Assembly: GCA_030549175.1 (NCBI GenBank)
Contig: JAUKUA010000006.1
Coordinates: forward strand, 3,596,001 to 3,660,000
DNA length: 64,000 bases
Direction: 5' to 3'
DNA from: Lasiosphaeris hirsuta
Taxonomy: Eukaryota; Ascomycota; Sordariomycetes; Sordariales; Lasiosphaeriaceae
The notes under the pieces: model-generated
What the model was told of the DNA's origin: nothing
The model's database searches: none
What the model saw: only the letters and a program-made list of their open reading frames with translations
Program-made: the position numbers and the translations under genes
Shown: in pieces, positions 1-14,588 of the stretch
How the letters are laid out: every line of letters starts with the position of its first letter
How positions within the stretch are numbered: position 1 is the first letter of the stretch

Positions 1-494
1 AGTGGGATTTCGCTACTTTGCTTTGCCATTGCCATGTACAAAAAATGCCGCTTACCTAGGTAGATTCCCACATGCTCCAACTCCCAAGCCAAGCCATAAA
101 CGAATGAGAGAAAAGCCATCGTAACCATCACATATCAAGCCCAGCCCTCGCTTCCGCTTCAGCTTCCGCTTCCGCTTCCGCTTCCTTGCTCCCCTGCGGC
201 CGAGAGAGGAACCCGTATCTGCTTTCCCTGATTGCTAAGGCTGCTCGTGAACATCTGACGGAAAACATTCCGACCCTACACACGCTGCAGAGACACGTCT
301 CCTGAAGCCTCCGGCCTTGCCTATGTCCTACACAGCAGACTAGTCGAGGCCATCTGCCTTAGTCACAACAACCATACCGTCCAAAACACTCGAGTGGCTC
401 AAGATGTCGCCCATGGTACCCCTTCCTCGGTTGGTCCGCATCTATGTACAGATTGCCCCTTGGGAAAAAAAGCAAAACATGTATGCATACCCGC
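1..494. other. Downstream region of the rsp5 gene with hexanucleotide repeat
   Basis: This stretch lies 3' of the minus-strand ubiquitin ligase gene and has no convincing coding sequence. It should hold the 3' UTR and polyadenylation region of that gene. A degenerate run of the hexamer CTTCCG lies at about 149-185. Short open frames over 394-699 run antisense to, or past, the terminal exon of the ligase and are not credible genes. Confidence 0.6.
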
Positions 495-3365
<2,871 letters not shown>

Positions 3366-5577
3366 AATTGCAGTCAGCGGAGGCTAAACCTCGCACGTGG
3401 TGTGTTCTCCTTCCACCACACCGGTGGGTGGTTGGCGGGATGCTGGAGACCCGCGACGTCGAGGCCGAGGTCGAGACAGGACGTTGGCGATGAAACCGAC
3501 GATGGATGTCGGCGAAAAGAAGACGCGGCGGAGAGCACGAGGGTAAATAATGTTGTGACGACGTCGACAGATGCACGATGCGCGGCGGAAGAAGCGCAGC
3601 TAAGGCCGCCGAGGGCAAAGGAAGGGCTGAGGCTGTGCTGCCGGCCCCCCCGCTTTGGAGTCTCGTCAAGCCTGGGCAGGTTGGTGCGAGAGATGGAGGT
3701 GGCGGCGCCTAGTTCGCAGGCGATAAGGCGTCGCAGCAAATGCCCCGAGACCAAAGACAACTCAAGACACAAAATGCTCCTCGGCGCCTGTGAGCAGTAG
3801 ACGCTAGGGTAGGATGCAAATAGCAAGTTCGCTGGGCTTCCCCTCAGAGCCAAAAGCGATCAGGTGTCTGTGTCAAGCTAGGTTCTGAGAACAGAATTGA
3901 CGTGGAATCAACCTACGGAAGGGCAGGTGGCTGCCGCCTGAGCGGGTTTGGTTTGGGGGGGGGGGGGGTTTTGGAGGGGATCCAGGATCATTGGGAGGAC
4001 TGCGCACGGAGTACTTACAGGCCCTGGCCAGCCCGGGATGGGAAGGTGGGAAGGTGGAAGCCAAGTATTGATCCAGCTAGTCCCAACTTTGGGAGGTAAG
4101 CCATGCCGACCTGGCCCGGCCCAGTGGCCACTGACACACCCCTGGCTTACCTGGCTTGGCTAACTGCGCTGCACCACATGAGCCACACTTTGTTGGAATT
4201 GCCCCAACGGGGGGGCAAAAGCTGCAACTGGGAAAGAAATCCAGTAACCAATCCATGACAAAGCTCGAGACGTCTCTTCCTTCAAAAAGCTTTCTTTGGC
4301 TTTCTGCGCGACAATCCAGCTGCTGACGGGGTTTGGTTCCCGACTGCCGGGTCGCTGTGGCACTCAGCATGAGGGGGAGGGGCTCTGATGTCTACAGTAT
4401 GAGCAATCGACTTGTGGCACGGTAGCAGAGCATTCGGCTGCCTCCTGCCCTCGAGAGAGCGTATCCTTCACCTGCCCTCTGATTATGGGAGAGTTGCCTG
4501 GATGTCATCCCCACACTATATCCGTTGAACCTGCAATATGCATGTCCAACTGCTACGCCTTTGTGTCTCGGAAAGCCTTGCACTTTACAGCATTTGCACT
4601 CTTGTTGAGAGGAACGGGCACGGGGCACACCGCCTGAACACTGATCCTTTGATTTTGATATCACGATGACGGGTCGCAGAGATGCAGTGGGGTTCTAAGA
4701 GACAAGGCGGGCCTGGAATGCATTGGCAAGAAAACCTGATCCTACCTCGCAGCTTCGCAGATCTCTCTTCCTACTTTTTAGCTTCTTCGCTGTCGATTTC
4801 GCCTTCGCTGCTGTATACTCGGCTGGTGCAATAGGCTCGAAACCGACGTACATACTTTTGCACAACATTGTCTACTCGGGCTCTGTATCTTTACCTTCGC
4901 TTTGTCTTCTAGAAACCGATCAGCATAGCGCCCAAGATGACAACTCATATGCTAGGTGGTAAGGTGATCTCAGTGTCTATTTTCGTCCAGTCTCACTCTT
5001 TAATACCCGAGCCGTGCCATCGCACGCACACTCGCTGCGCTGGGGGTTGTGGTTGGTTTGCTTGCCATCAACGTCTGGGGTATGCAATAAGACTGGTGGC
5101 CCGCCACGCGCCAAGGGACGCGAACTTTCAGGTACCGGGCGATTTTATCAGGAAAGTACGAGTAGCTCACTCTTGGGAGATGCCGCTCGGCTTGGAAACG
5201 GATAGCGTCCGTACCGGCTTAAGGTAAGAGAATGGCGATGAGGGGACCCTCGGATAGGTATGTAGGCAGATAGTTTAGTCTTGTGACCCGGTGCGATTCA
5301 GACCAGCCGGTCGGTTCCGTGAACTCTATCTAGGCTGCACAAGGCCCCTCGAGCAACAACGGTGCCGATTAATGTAAAAAAAAAAAAAAAATACGAGCTG
5401 CTTGACATTCCCTTCTTTTCCTATCCCGAGACGCCGTGCAGACGCAAAATAGCAACTTTCTCCTTGTAAAGCAACCCTTCCTGGTTCCTAATCTTACATC
5501 ACGGATGTGCTGCGAGCCGAAGGGACGACATCCGCATGCCTCGCTACGTCCAGACCAATCATGTTTCCGATGGCAGC
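3366..5577. other. Intergenic region between rsp5 promoter side and pab2 3' end
   Basis: About 2.2 kb upstream of the minus-strand rsp5 and downstream of the minus-strand pab2. I see no convincing gene. Short open frames at 3402-3800, 4723-4962 and 4937-5227 lack ATG context, recognisable motifs or supporting splice sites. It contains a run of about 14 G at 3955-3968 and a run of about 15 A at 5377-5391. The right end should include the pab2 3' UTR. Confidence 0.5.
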
Positions 5578-6350
5578 TTAATAAGGCGTAAAACCCCGAC
5601 CCCGACCACGATAGCCACCACGATAACCCCCTCGAGGTGGGAAGCCACCCCGGCCTCCGAAACCGCGACCGCTGCCGCCGCGAAAGGCACCTCCCCGACC
5701 ACGGCCGCCGCGAGACATGCCCGGGACATTTGTTCTCTTTGGCACAACCTTAATGTTGCGGCCCTTAAAGACGCTTTCGTTGAGGACGAGTGCCTGAGCT
5801 ACCAGGCTGGGTTCGGTAAATTCGACGTACGCATACCTATAGTGAGATGTTGGTTAGATATGTACCTCCGTGGATTTGGGCCTCGCGGTTGCGATGAGGC
5901 AATGATAACAAGGGATGCGCATCCTGAGATCTCTTACCCTTTGGGTTGGCCAGTGAACTTGTCCAGTAATATCGTAACACGGTTGATGGATCCACAGCTC
6001 TGGAAATGCGCCTGGATCTCCTCGGGGGAAGCCGAGTAGTCCACATTCCCGACAAAGATGCTCCGGCTGTCGATGTCCTCCTTATTGTCGCCTAGGTCTT
6101 GATGCGCCTGGTCCAGGGAGGCCTGCATCTCCCTCAGTTTGGCAGCTTCCTCTTCCATCTCAGCGACGCGGCGCTTCATGGCGGAAATCTCCTCCTAGTC
6201 CACAATCAGCGACTGTTTTGGCACGGTATAGTACGGATGCGGGTTGTCCCAAGCTGTGCACACCTCGTCGTTGCCATCGTTGGGGTCTTCCCTCTCGGTC
6301 TGTTCGCGCGACTCTTCGAGCGGCTTTTCCTCCTCCTTGGGTGAAGACAT
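5578..6350 (-). CDS. pab2: Nuclear poly(A)-binding protein, PABPN1/Pab2 type
   Basis: Nuclear protein that binds poly(A) tails and links polyadenylation to exosome-dependent RNA processing. The spliced protein is about 200 aa. It has an acidic N-terminus, then a coiled-coil starting [16 protein letters not shown], one RRM (RNP2 [12 protein letters not shown]1 region GYAYVEF), and an arginine-glycine-rich tail with many RGG repeats ending GFTPY. Exons are 6264-6350, 5938-6194 and 5578-5836. The RNP1 motif is assembled across the second intron. An in-frame TAG just before EEISAM falls inside the first intron (6195-6263, GTGTGC donor, CTAG acceptor) and is not a break. The N-terminal acid/coiled-coil/single-RRM/RGG order and length fit PABPN1 well. 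It is transcribed away from the lysine-rich protein gene at 7662, so the two share an upstream region. Confidence 0.92.
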
Positions 6351-7661
6351 ATCTTTGCCTTGCTTCAGCTCGGTGGCAATGCAATAATATGAGAGCGTAA
6401 CTGTAAAAAAAACGGGGACAGGTTAGCACAGCTCCGCCTGGCGACCTTCGGCTGGGAAGCGAGCTGGCGAGGCAGCCGCCGCGCAAAATCGACTGGCCGA
6501 AGGATGCACAGAAGGTCGATGAGCGCTGCGGAGAAAATGTCCTGGGCACTTACTGCACTATGTAGAGCTTAAGGCGTCTTGTCAAGACTGCAAATGCTAC
6601 TGTGTTGGCTGTCGTATGGGTCGTGAATGAATGATTGCATTGAATCACCACGAGGCCGAGAACGCGAACAAAGTTATCGGTCTATTGTCCCGCCGTTATC
6701 CAGGGTAATGGGGTGGTCATAGCGAACGCCGGCTAAACCCCGGGAAAACGCACCTTTGTTTGACAAGGTAATCGGACGACGCTCCCAGCATTTGTGGACA
6801 AGGACTCGACGGCCTACCTGTTCGATTTGGGGCTCAAGGTAATCCAAATCCTGCAAGCGGCGATGAGCCATGTCAAAGTGACTAAGAGGTGTTAACTTCC
6901 CCTGTAATTCAAGGAAGTATGTTTCTATTCTCTTTTCTTTCTTTTCTTTTCACCACAATCCCAAGAAATTTTCACTTGGTAGTTGCTACTGCAAAACTAC
7001 ATCAGTGCGGATAGACGGGGCGCAGGCCAGGGAACAGAAGAACCTCGCGCACCGACGGATGGTTGCTACTTCTGTGGAATATTTACATATCCAAGCCAGC
7101 GATATACGTCCAACTACCTATGCCTCTATAGTATCTTGTTTTGCTGGAGCACTCACGTCATTCCTCCTCCCTGCATGGATAAGCATCATATCAAGCGGTT
7201 GGGCAGTGCAATGACAGCATATTGACATTTATTCCCATACACCAATGCGCGAGCAAGTTCGGCAAGCTAATTACAAACCATACGAGCTGCTAAGCCCAGC
7301 AATGAGCTGGCTTCGCCCTGGTGATTGTTTGTTTTGCTTCTTCAGGCCCCGCCAAGACTTCACAGCGAAGACTTGTGCACTTGATATCAAATTGAAATTG
7401 CTTTTAGTATCACCAGCTGTCAAAGTTACCCCGCTGAGCGCCCCTCATAGAAACCGTCATCTCATAGGGCAGATGCTGTTGGCTGCCGGCCAGTCGATCC
7501 CAAGCCCCTCCAAGTTATTCAATGTCGTCCCATCACTCAGCCGCTTTCTAGCTGTTTCCTCCCCCTCCCAACCGCTTTGGGCGACTGATGCCTGAAGCTA
7601 TTCGGACAAACACCTCATTGCGAGTCTCCCTTGTACTGCAAGCCAGCAATCAGACGAAAAG
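6351..7661. other. Shared divergent upstream region of pab2 and the SAP-like gene
   Basis: About 1.3 kb between two divergently transcribed genes. A pyrimidine-rich stretch (CTTTTCTTTC repeats near 6930-6955) is the only notable composition. GTAAGT-like sites near 6545-6555 on the minus strand would allow a 5' UTR intron for pab2. The open frames at 6983-7225 and 7245-7595 lack similarity I can recognise, and I do not call them. Confidence 0.5.
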
Positions 7662-9005
7662 ATGTCCTTCGCTGGACCCGTGACCAATGGTGCCTGGTCG
7701 TATGCGGGCGACTTACATGTTGAGTCCAGCGGCCACAACCGACATCGTCGGGCCAGCATCCCCGAGCTGAAGGCGCACTTTGAGCGCGTTGAAGACCGCC
7801 CCGCCCACTGGTACGAGGCACAGCTACTTCACTATGGACTCCCGCCTTCCAAGACCAAGGGCACTGCCAAAATGAGGCTCTTTGAGGCCGTCAGCAAAGA
7901 CAATCTGGGAGTTCCTGCTCATATTGCGAGGGTTGAAACCGAGCTAAAGAAGGAGTGGGTGAAACGAGAACGGGAGGCAAAACAGGCCCTCAAGAAGCAA
8001 GCCGAGCCGGCCGTGGCCAAGTCCACCGCCGCTAGCAAGCGGAAGGCAAACAATATCAGCCCCGGAAGCAACATCAAAATTAGTGTCAATGTTTCGGTTG
8101 GGCCTCAGGGACAGGTGCAAATCCTACCCCCCGCTGGACCGCTACCGAAGAAAGCCAAGGTAACAAAACCGGCTCCCGCAGAGAAGGCAGCAAAGACCAA
8201 GACTCCTGCGAAAAACACCACGCGTGCCCCGAAGAAGAAGCTTCCGGCCAGCAAGGCCACCACGTCAGCGAGATCGGGGAAAACGACTGCACCCGCTAAG
8301 ACAGCAGCCAACTCAAGGGCGAAAACAACATCAACCCCCATCGAAACTCCCGCGAAGCCGCGACAGAAGCAGACCGCTAAGCGAAGCGTCCCATTTGGAA
8401 GTTCCCGGATCCAATCGTCACCCGCGCCACCCCCCGAGCAATACTTCGGTCGCAGACAAGAAGTGACCTTGGAAGATTCCGACAGCGACCCCCCTCCGCC
8501 ATATCCGGGCTCCCCAAGAACTTCTGACGACGATAGCGAGAATGACTGCGGATCTGATAATAGCGATCGGAAGTCGTCCAGTAGCTATGAATCCTCCAAC
8601 GATGACACACTGCCTCAGCTTGGTCTCCTGAATGGCCGATACAATATCGAGAGCTGGCGAGGTCATAGCGATTGCGCTCTAATCCTCACCCTCGATGGCA
8701 AGGTGCTTTGGGGTTCCTTCGAGATTGATGATATTCAAGGAATCTTCCGCCTGAAAGAACGACCATACCAATCTTCCTATCGCCGCCTACACTTTGAGTG
8801 GCGCGCCAAAGACAACAATGGCAAGGTCTACCACGGCACTGATGACGACGATAGCTACATGAAATTCCTTGGCGACGGCGATGTCGAGGGTCGGATTGAT
8901 TTGTTTGGCGAAAGCTACCAATTCGATGGACACCGCATTAGTGGCCAGCCGATGAGGAGCGAGATCAGCGCGGCATCCATGAGGACACAATGGAACGAGC
9001 TATAA
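7662..9005 (+). CDS. Unrecognised nuclear-type protein: SAP-like N-terminus, Lys/Ala/Pro-rich linker, conserved-looking C-terminal domain
   Basis: Uninterrupted 447-codon frame starting at an ATG preceded by a purine-rich context. The first 90 residues contain a segment (WYEAQLLHYGLPPSKTKGTA, then KMRLFEAV) that resembles the helix-GLP-K-helix pattern of SAP-type DNA-binding motifs. Residues about 105-260 are rich in Lys, Ala, Pro, Thr and Ser, like a histone H1 tail. A Ser/Asp/Glu-rich acidic segment follows (about 270-315). The last 125 residues form a compact, aromatic-rich unit (GRYNIESW, LILTLDGKVLWGSFEID, LHFEWRAKD, EGRIDLFGESYQFDGHRI) that looks like a beta-rich folded domain. I recognise no enzyme motif. 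A chromatin-associated role is inferred from composition and the SAP-like segment only. I believe such proteins recur in filamentous ascomycetes but cannot name the family. Confidence 0.85.
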   Translation: MSFAGPVTNGAWSYAGDLHVESSGHNRHRRASIPELKAHFERVEDRPAHWYEAQLLHYGLPPSKTKGTAKMRLFEAVSKDNLGVPAHIARVETELKKEWVKREREAKQALKKQAEPAVAKSTAASKRKANNISPGSNIKISVNVSVGPQGQVQILPPAGPLPKKAKVTKPAPAEKAAKTKTPAKNTTRAPKKKLPASKATTSARSGKTTAPAKTAANSRAKTTSTPIETPAKPRQKQTAKRSVPFGSSRIQSSPAPPPEQYFGRRQEVTLEDSDSDPPPPYPGSPRTSDDDSENDCGSDNSDRKSSSSYESSNDDTLPQLGLLNGRYNIESWRGHSDCALILTLDGKVLWGSFEIDDIQGIFRLKERPYQSSYRRLHFEWRAKDNNGKVYHGTDDDDSYMKFLGDGDVEGRIDLFGESYQFDGHRISGQPMRSEISAASMRTQWNEL

Positions 9006-12000
9006 TTTGCCACAGACTTGGTGGATGTGGTGTCTGGATAACACTCGGCAGGGCCTACGGATAGCTGGTGAAGCCATGAAAGGATACATACGAAGAGCGG
9101 GCCGGGTAGACCCACTGGAGGAGTACGAAGTTGGGAGGTGTAGAGGTCCCGCTGTGAGTTAGGCCTTCGGTTTCGGCAACAAAAGCTTGTTGCTGCATAT
9201 CATGCTGGTCGATAAGCAATGATCTTGTTTTCTCTGTGTGTGTGTGTGTAACGGCACATGTATATAGTGTATTAGGTAGCCGAAAGTCAGGTAGTTTATT
9301 GTGGCTATTGTCTCCAACTGTAGGTGAGATCAGAGTGTTTCTAGCAGCATGATTCGCGCCCTGGCCTAAGCATCGGGCCACGGCAGCGATCTTCAGTCCC
9401 GGCCCGGCTGTGTGGGGGTCCCGCTAGATTGCGTCAGCGGCATGAACCCCTGAATCTCTCAGCCACAGTTTGTTTCAGCTGGCAGTTTCAGCCACCATTT
9501 AGGCGTCAGCTTGCATTGCTGCCCCGCATGGTGTCCTCGGCCTTGGAAACGACCCCTCCATGCAAGCGCTCTCGAGCTCCAGGCCTCCACAAGCCCAGAA
9601 GCTCCCATTACAGAAAAACGTCATGTTTTGACGACCTAGGTGCCAATTCTGGCTGGGACCGACCCGCTCTTTTCGGCACCCTCAACCACCCCTCCAGAGG
9701 AACCAGAGCTCGGGCCACCAAGTACCCGCCGAAGCCACTTCACGACTCCAAAGGGGCACCCCGATTCACGGTTGCACACCATAGTCTTGGAGCCAGAATC
9801 CCGGAGTATGGTGCTCAAGAAATTAAAATTTGAGATGCTGTCCCATCGCGATCTCGTTTAGAAAACCCCAAAAGAAAAAAGTCGGTGTTGCTACGATTTC
9901 TCAAGGGCTCCTAAGAACCTATTCGCGCTTCAATGGATTCTTAGGATTTCCTAATTGGGACGTGTCCAAATCAGGCGCTTGGCTGCCCATTCACGAGGTT
10001 TGATTGGTTCAGATACTCCATGTTTTTATCGCTCCCCTAGGCCGATATTTTCCAGCCACAAAGCATGGCTTCCACGACTCCTCAACCCACGGCCCCCTAC
10101 AAAGCGATTACAACCACATTTCCACAGGTCTTTATAATCTAGTTAGGCATTGGAAGGTGAAGAGATGGAAGAATTTCAAACCTGTCCCCGCGCCCCACCA
10201 GCCAGGCATAGGTTCCTGATTTGTATTTTGCCCCTTCATTTGCTAGGAGCCGTTCATCTCCATAATTCAACGTTCCATAAATCAGCGTCTTGCCCTTACA
10301 TGTCGATACCATGATCGCTCGGCCTTCGGAAAGGGTATTAGGTTCTTCATTTTTAGATTGAAGGGTACCCAGCCTCTCATTAAACCTCCTACGGATCTTT
10401 TCGGCCTGGCTTCTGCTTCGCTTCCTATAAGCAATTGCGAAAGAGAACACATCCCCGTACTGCAGCCTTCCGTCTCACCCGTACTGTACCCCACCAAAAT
10501 CGCCATACAAAACCCTAACCCAGCGACATCCGTCAATTCCAGTGCTGACAGCTGCCAAAATCGCGATCGCACGCAATAACAAAACGCAACGCAACGCAAC
10601 AGAAGTAGGCTCACGAAGTCAAATCCCGTAAATCAAGCGTTTCCGCAATAAAAACCAATTAGAATTACAGTACATAGTCACTGGCTAAGCCGTACGTGGC
10701 TCCTGATTGGTCCAATTGGTTCCAAACCCTCTTGCGCAAGGCGCGCGCTCGATGCAGTGCCTTCCCCATCAACCGCTCCTCTTCTTCGTGACCCCCGTCG
10801 GCTTCGCAGCCTTTACCATCGCTCCAGGCGGCGCAGGTGAAGCTATTCCGGGATTTCTACGGCCTCTGGTGGCCGCGCTGGACGTAGGGATAGCGTTCTC
10901 ACCGCCTGTTGGCGTCGACGTAGCCCCTTTGAGGACGACCCCCTCCGAACTGGAAGACTTGCGGCGGATGCTGGGGTTGAGCTCAGACTCCCTTCCGGAG
11001 ATGTGGTCCTTTGGGCCACACCTCACAGCTTTTGTATGGCAACAACACGAGACAAAAGGTGACGCTAGATATAAATAGCCAAAATTTTCTCCCTACACCG
11101 GTGCCCCGAGTCAATAAGCCGACCTTACCGCCCACCAATGATCCGGTTTCTCGCTTAGAACAGCCCACTGAAGATGTGCAGCCGCGCAAAGTTTCATTTG
11201 AAGTTCTCCCTCTATCTCCATCTCCATCGATGGAGGCCTCAGAGTCATCCCACACCTCGGCCTTCTTGCTCATCCTGCGGGACGTTGATCGGGTCCACGA
11301 TGTTGACGAACCTGTACTGCAGGTCCCCTTTGCATTCCGCAATGGAGTCGTTCGGGGGGTACCCACCTCGCCGCATAGGTCTTAGTAGCCCTTGAGCTCC
11401 AGATCTTCCGCTGTGAACCGAGCATCTTTGGTTTCGTCATCGTCGTCGTCCTGTGACTGCGAAAAGTGGTGCAGCTTGAGCTCCTGACACATCGCAATTG
11501 TGCACTCCCGAGTATCTTGTAACATCTTGTCAGTAGGTTGACAAACAGATTGAACAACGCGACGTAGCCTTAGTATCCCCGAGTTATCATCGTTGGCCAA
11601 AGAGTTGAAAAGAACAGGGGAAAAGTCCCTTGGTAGGATTGATGGGCCTCAGTAACCCCGAAGGTTTGTATTATCACTAGCCTTTTTAAAGTAAAGAACA
11701 GCTTGCTTCCTAACGCTTTGACTTGTCTTAGAGCTCGGCGCTGAGTGCTGCGAGACCTCTCAGGAAGACGGGGTGAACCAGGATGGATAAGGACCGCCTT
11801 CATATAAATTTGTGAAAGTCTATGATGGAGAAAAACCGTCAATGTATTAATACAGTGGAAGGTTTCCCCAACCTTTAGCCCCATCAGAACCCTATTTTTG
11901 TTGGCCAAAGCATGTTGGAAAAGGCAGGGCTGAGACTATGAAGCGAGAATTCGTGCCTGGGAGTTAAATTGGCGTTGGTGGTGTAGCTCGGCGTAGATAA

Positions 12001-12673
12001 GCTGTCTAGTAACCAATTGTTTGACCAGATCGTAAGATGGGGGTAGTGGTTAGCTAACAAGCCACTGGATACCTGAGCTGTCAATAAGCCGATCGACCGG
12101 GGGACGTTTTGCAGGCCGACAAACGCTTGGGAAACACAAGCCGGAGCTTTGCCGTGTGTCAAACCCAAGCGTACACAGAAGTGGGCCAGGGCCCGCTGGC
12201 ACGTGACTCAGACCACGCAGGCTCCTGTGGCTTCCCACAGAGTTGGCTGAAGTTGGTGACTGGGGACTGTGGTTACGTGTCTGAGCTGGAGTGTGGCATT
12301 TTTGCCATTGGTGAGGATACGCGAAGCCAGGAAACGAAAGGGGGTAGGAGGGAAAGGCAAAATTGTGGCGAGGGGCCGAGGGCATAAAAGTGTTCTTGTC
12401 AAGAGTTGACATCGCAATCCAACAGCTGGTACGCGGGGCACCAGGGAACGAGGGACAAATTTAGGTCCGTGTGCTGAACTAGGATTGGCGGATGCTGCGG
12501 CCAGGTGAACAGCGGCCGACCACTCAGAAACGGAAGCCTCGACGGCAACACATGGGTTACAGACAGGCAACAGACATTAAGCAGGCTTCTGTCTTGCACG
12601 ACTTCAAACCCCGAGCCGCCACATCTCGAGACCTTTTCTCGAACAGAAAGATCTAACAACCTCGCATTCTGCC
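9006..12673. other. Sparse 3.7 kb intergenic region
   Basis: It holds a (GT)n run near 9235-9250, an AACCCTAACCC telobox-like motif at 10511-10521 and an (ACGCA)3 repeat near 10583-10597. Several 70-130-codon frames show no motif I recognise. Two minus-strand blocks read more like coding sequence than the rest: 10139-10450 (103 codons) and the composite 10769-11600. The latter is listed separately as a possible decayed gene. The right end should hold the aip1 promoter. Confidence 0.45.
10769..11600 (-). pseudogene. Possible decayed or unresolved minus-strand gene
   Basis: Three minus-strand frames with coding-like composition follow each other here: an N-terminal piece beginning MANDDNSGILRLRRVVQS (11600 down to 11382), a middle piece with KKAEVWDDSEASIDGDGD (to about 11090), and a Ser/Lys/Pro-rich C-terminal piece with IRRKSSSSEG (to 10769). 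A short intron could join the last two, but joining the first needs a frame change around a stop near 11382. I recognise no family. It could be a small real gene with introns I have mis-placed, a pseudogene, or chance. Confidence 0.2.
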
Positions 12674-14588
12674 ATGTCGATCGAAATCGAGAGCATCCTA
12701 GCCGCGTCCCCCGCCACGACGCGAGGTCAGCCAACCCATCTATCCTGCGACCCTAAGGGCGAGCGGATAGCCTACGCGGTACGGGCACCCCCTATTTTCC
12801 CGCGTGCTGCAGTACCCTCGTGTTCCATCATGTAGTACTAACGCGGCGGAACAGTCTGGCAAATCCATCTTCCTCCGCAACATCGACAACCCCGCCCTCA
12901 GCAAGCAGTACACGGGGCACACGACCACCACAACCGTCGCGCGCTTCTCTCCCTCGGGCTACTGGGTTGCGTCCGGCGATGTGTCGGGAAAGGTGCGGGT
13001 CTGGGACGCCGTAGAGGCCGTTAACACCAAGGGGGAATATGCTATCATCTCGGGGCGTATCAACGACGTGGCCTGGGACGGCGACAGCCAGCGTGTCATC
13101 GCCGTCGGCGACGGCCGCGAGCGCTACGGTCACTGCATCACGGCCGACAGCGGTAACAGCGTCGGTGAGATCACGGGACACAGCAAGGTCGTCAATGCTG
13201 TTGCCATCCGGCAGCAACGCCCCCTGCGCGCCGCGACTGTGTCGGATGACAGCACCATGTGTTTCTTGCACGGTGCGCCGTTCAAGTTTGCTAGCAAGGC
13301 CGCGGGTCTGCATAAGGGTTTCGTCTTGGGTGCTGCGTTCAGCCCGGATGGGAGTACCCTAGTTACGGTTGGTGCAGATAGGCGCATTCAACTATACGAC
13401 GGCAAGACAGGCGAGCCGACCAAGCAGATTGGCGAGGGCGGGCACTCGGGAAGTATCTTTGCCGTGAGCTGGGCAAAGGACTCTAAACGGTTTGTGACGG
13501 CCAGTGCGGACCAGACGGTCCAGTTGTGGGAGGTTGAGTCAGGTGAGAGATTGCAGTCGTGGCGGATTGGCCATGAATCAGCCGTCAGTGTCTCCGACCA
13601 ACAGGTTGGCGTGGTATGGCCACATGGCAGAACTGACGGACTCATCATCAGCCTGAGTCTCGATGGCAATCTCAACTATCTGAAGCCAGGCAGCTCGACA
13701 CCAGTGACTGTCGTCCAGGGGCACAACAAGAGCATCACTGCTCTTGGTGCAGGCTCAGACGGCGCCGGAAACACCCTCCTGACAGGTAGCTTCGATGGCA
13801 GGGTCTGCAGTTGGGACGTTGCTACGGGGATTGGGAGTGTCGTAGACGGCCAAGCACACTCTAACCAGATAGTCCAGTTTGCGCCAGCGTCGGGCAGGAC
13901 GTACAGCGTAGCCTGGGACGATACTTTGCGCACCATCGATGAGTCAGCTAGCACCTTTGCCGGTTCATCCGCAAAGCTCAGCGCCCAACCAAAGGGTGTC
14001 GCCGCATCAGATGGATACGTTGTTGTCGCTATCAACAGCGGCATTGCCGTCTACTCTGACGACAACCTTGTCAGCCAACTCGACGCCGAGCTCACACCGA
14101 CGACCATTGCAGCATACGGATCATTTGTCGCTGTTGGCGCTGAGCGAGAGTCCTTCGCCAAGGTGTATGAGCTTGACGGTAGCGGCAAGCTCTCTGCCAG
14201 GCCGACCGCGACGCTGACGAATTCCACGGCGCAGATCTCGGCCCTCTCCTTCTCCCCCGACGGAAAGTACCTAGCCGCGGGCAACTCGTCGGGCAAGATC
14301 GTCGTCTATGACACGGGATCGTGGAACGTGGCTACCGACCGGTGGTCAGCACATACGGCGCGGGTGCTGAGCATTGCGTGGAACAAGGCGGGGACGCATG
14401 CCACCAGCGGTGGGCTGGATACCAACGTATTTGTGTGGAGTCTGGCGAAGCCGGGGAGCAGGGTCAAGGCTCCCAACGCGCATAAGGATGGGGTATATGG
14501 TGTCGCGTGGGTTTCCGGGGATCAGAATATAGCTAGCACTGGTGGCGATGCCGCTGTCAAGGTGTGGACTGTCAAGGGGCTGCAATAG
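12674..14588 (+). CDS. aip1: Actin-interacting protein 1, WD40 repeat (Aip1)
   Basis: Aip1 works with cofilin to disassemble and cap actin filaments at cortical patches. The inferred protein is 612 aa, the normal length for the family, and is built almost entirely of WD40 repeats forming the two seven-bladed propellers. Typical Aip1 segments are visible: GHTTTTTVARFSPSGYWVAS, SGRINDVAWDGDSQRVIAVG, HKGFVLGAAFSPDGSTLVT and LQSWRIG followed by the mid-protein QQVGVVW. Exon 1 (12674-12778) supplies MSIEIESILAASPATTRGQP. An intron at 12779-12854 with a perfect TACTAAC branch site joins in phase to SGKSIFLRNIDNPALSKQYT. The family N-terminus usually begins with such a pre-repeat segment, which supports this start over the downstream non-ATG frame start. 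Confidence 0.95.

Noticed and set aside
6195..6263. In-frame TAG early in the pab2 gene, suggesting a pseudogene or split gene
   Set aside because: The stop lies inside a 69-nt intron with good donor, branch and acceptor; splicing joins NDGNDE to [10 protein letters not shown] in frame.
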